Below are positions 6,201-7,729 of a stretch of DNA of 7,729 nt, in pieces. Below the pieces are notes generated by a model. It worked only from the letters and a program-made list of their open reading frames with translations, did no database searches and was not told where the DNA came from. This stretch comes from Acidobacteriota bacterium. Its GTDB lineage: Bacteria; Acidobacteriota; Terriglobia; Terriglobales; Acidobacteriaceae. The stretch is from positions 1 through 7,729 of the forward strand of contig JAJZDO010000929.1 of NCBI GenBank assembly GCA_021805955.1, written 5' to 3'. Each line of letters starts with the position of its first letter. Position 1 is the stretch's first letter. The translations under genes and the position numbers were made by a program.

Positions 6201-7729
6201 TGCCAATCAGGTGTTCCTAGTCAGCGGAGGCGCGCGAGGAGTAACTGCCCGCTGTGTAATCGGACTCGCGCAGGCAGTCCAGTGTCAATTCATACTCTTC
6301 GGACGAACAGCAGTGGATGCCACGGCTCCCGAACTGCATTATGCCAACGACACCGACCTGAAAAAGCAGGTCGCGGCTTATCTGCGTAAGCAGGAGAAAA
6401 ATGCTACACCTGCGGCAATTGAGAATTTAGCGCGCCGAATCAAAGGGCGGGATGAAATCAAACATACGCTGCAGGCTATTGCAGATGCAGGTAGCCACGC
6501 CCAGTACATCAGCGCGGACGCAACCAGTCCCGGTCATCTTGCGGCAGCGCTCGCCGCAACAGGCATTAGAACAATTACTGGCGTGATTCACGGAGCCGGC
6601 GCACTATCTGACAAGTTGATTGAACAGAAGAGCCAGAAAGACTGGGACCTTGTCTACAACACCAAGGTCGCTGGTCTGCGGTCCATACTTTCCTGTATTG
6701 ATTGCACCGCCCTCGAATACATGGTCCTGTTTTCCTCCATCTCCGGATTCTATGGAAATCGTGGACAAGCCGACTACGCGGTAGCGAACGAGGTTTTGAA
6801 CAAGTTCGCCCATGCTTTCAAGCAGCGCTACCCCGCCTGCCACACTACAGCATTTAATTGGGGACCGTGGGATGGCGGCATGGTGACGCCGCAGTTAAAG
6901 TCGGCTCTCGGCAAAGCCGGAGTGAATGTCATGCCGCTTGAAACCGGTGTGACGCTGTTCGTTGATACGTTGAAGGCCGAAAACAAGAATGTCCAAATTC
7001 TTGTGAATGATGCGCCGCCTCCCGCGACGTCAGTGCACCAGGGCACCGCATTACCGCAGCATCGCATTCGCCGCGAACTCGATGTTCCGGGGAATCCTTT
7101 CCTTCAGGACCACGTCATCGACGGCAAGGCGGTTTTACCAACCGCCTGCGCTGGCGCATGGATGGCCAACGTCTGCCTGGGACTGCAGCCCGGCTATCGT
7201 CTTTTGAGTCTCTCCGACCTGCGGGTGCTCAAGGGACTAGTCTGTGATGATCATCTTCCATCTTCCTTCATTGTCGAGGTAAGCGAATCCACGAGCGACG
7301 CGGATCATCGCGTACTCTCCACGAAGGTTTTGAGCGAGACGCCAGGCAAGAATCAGCGTTATCACTACAGCGCCGATATCTGCATCACGCGTCACTCACC
7401 AGTACAGACGCGCTACGAGCGCTTTGATTTGACGGAAGACCCTCGCCATGCTCATCTGCGCCCTTACCACGACGGCACTCTATTCCATGGACCTGTATTC
7501 CAGGGCATTCGCAAGGTTCTGAATCTAAGTCAAAGTAGGATCACTGTTGAGTGCAGTCATTTGACCCCTGATTTCAGAACCCAGGGGCAGTTCTCAATGC
7601 TCTCCTATAACTGGGTTTGTATGGACCTCCAGTTCCAGTGCCTTGGTTTGTGGATCACACATCACTTCGGCGCATCGGCACTCCCGCTCCATTGTCGGCA
7701 ATTTTACTCATATCAGACGCCTCCCGAAT
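6193..7729 (+). CDS. Ketoreductase catalytic subdomain plus double-hotdog dehydratase, PfaA C-terminal part (3' partial)
   Basis: The frame runs from ATG 6193 to the window end without a stop (512 full codons). The catalytic half of an NADPH-dependent beta-ketoacyl reductase spans about 4-275. It has the nucleotide loop VSGGARGVT (10-18), Lys158 in NTKVAGL, Ser182 in FSSISG, Tyr195 in ADYAVAN and Asn199, which is the full Lys-Ser-Tyr-Asn set of PKS ketoreductases. LSD in HGAGALSDK sits where B-type reductases have LDD, suggesting a D-hydroxyl product (inference). A helical insert at about 55-95 (KKQVAAYLRKQ) is usual in the PfaA type. From about 297 a dehydratase follows, with His307 in HVIDGKAVLP (HxxxGxxxxP), FHGPVFQGI (431-439) and Asp478 in DLQFQ (DxxxQ), so both hotdogs keep their catalytic residue. 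Lines such as LPTACAGAWM and LSDLRVLKGL match PfaA-type dehydratases. What follows the dehydratase is outside the window. Confidence 0.9.
   Translation, partial: MLDANQVFLVSGGARGVTARCVIGLAQAVQCQFILFGRTAVDATAPELHYANDTDLKKQVAAYLRKQEKNATPAAIENLARRIKGRDEIKHTLQAIADAGSHAQYISADATSPGHLAAALAATGIRTITGVIHGAGALSDKLIEQKSQKDWDLVYNTKVAGLRSILSCIDCTALEYMVLFSSISGFYGNRGQADYAVANEVLNKFAHAFKQRYPACHTTAFNWGPWDGGMVTPQLKSALGKAGVNVMPLETGVTLFVDTLKAENKNVQILVNDAPPPATSVHQGTALPQHRIRRELDVPGNPFLQDHVIDGKAVLPTACAGAWMANVCLGLQPGYRLLSLSDLRVLKGLVCDDHLPSSFIVEVSESTSDADHRVLSTKVLSETPGKNQRYHYSADICITRHSPVQTRYERFDLTEDPRHAHLRPYHDGTLFHGPVFQGIRKVLNLSQSRITVECSHLTPDFRTQGQFSMLSYNWVCMDLQFQCLGLWITHHFGASALPLHCRQFYSYQTPPE

Noticed and set aside
5682..6206. 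Antisense open frame of 174 codons opposite the structural ketoreductase ORF
   Set aside because: The + strand product matches ketoreductase motifs (GLAKTLRHEW, YCRAVD), while the antisense translation is Arg/Cys-rich and resembles no family.

Overview
The window looks like part of a bacterial chromosome carrying a secondary-lipid (polyunsaturated-fatty-acid-synthase-like or heterocyst-glycolipid-like) polyketide synthase locus. All supported genes are on the + strand. The first 194 bases are the 3' end of an outer-membrane protein gene, most like the C-terminal beta-barrel of the cellulose-export subunit BcsC. From memory, this ending resembles proteins of Acidobacteriota (Terriglobia), but no taxonomic marker is present, so that assignment is a weak inference.

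Layout: (1) 1-194, BcsC-like 3' end. (2) 195-538, a non-coding gap that becomes AT-rich towards its 3' end and probably holds the promoter of the downstream locus. (3) 539-1762, a free-standing thioester reductase that would release a carrier-bound acyl chain as aldehyde or alcohol. (4) about 1759/1795-5469, a PfaA-type ketosynthase-acyltransferase-single ACP protein. (5) 5508-6200, the non-catalytic (structural) half of a PfaA-type ketoreductase. (6) 6193-7729, the catalytic half of that ketoreductase followed by a double-hotdog dehydratase, cut by the window end. Together genes 4-6 have the order KS-AT-ACP-KR-DH, the domain order of PfaA, but spread over three ORFs in different frames and with one ACP instead of a tandem array. 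They would extend an acyl chain with malonyl units, reduce the beta-keto group and dehydrate it. The reductase then suggests a fatty aldehyde or alcohol end product, as in heterocyst glycolipid-type pathways.

The most unusual signal is at the gene junctions. The KS gene has no ATG, GTG, TTG or CTG that would include its conserved N-terminal strand (IAIVG). Its frame is open back into the end of the reductase gene, where a T TTA AAC heptamer lies in exactly the phase needed for -1 frameshifting into the KS frame. The ACP/ketoreductase junction has a run of nine A's, again in the phase (A AAA AAA) that would shift -1 into the next ORF, which also lacks a visible ribosome binding site. The third junction is an ordinary 8-base overlap with a good Shine-Dalgarno sequence, but it cuts the ketoreductase between its two subdomains. 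Whether the first two junctions are programmed recoding, transcriptional slippage, non-canonical starts or sequence errors cannot be decided from the sequence alone.
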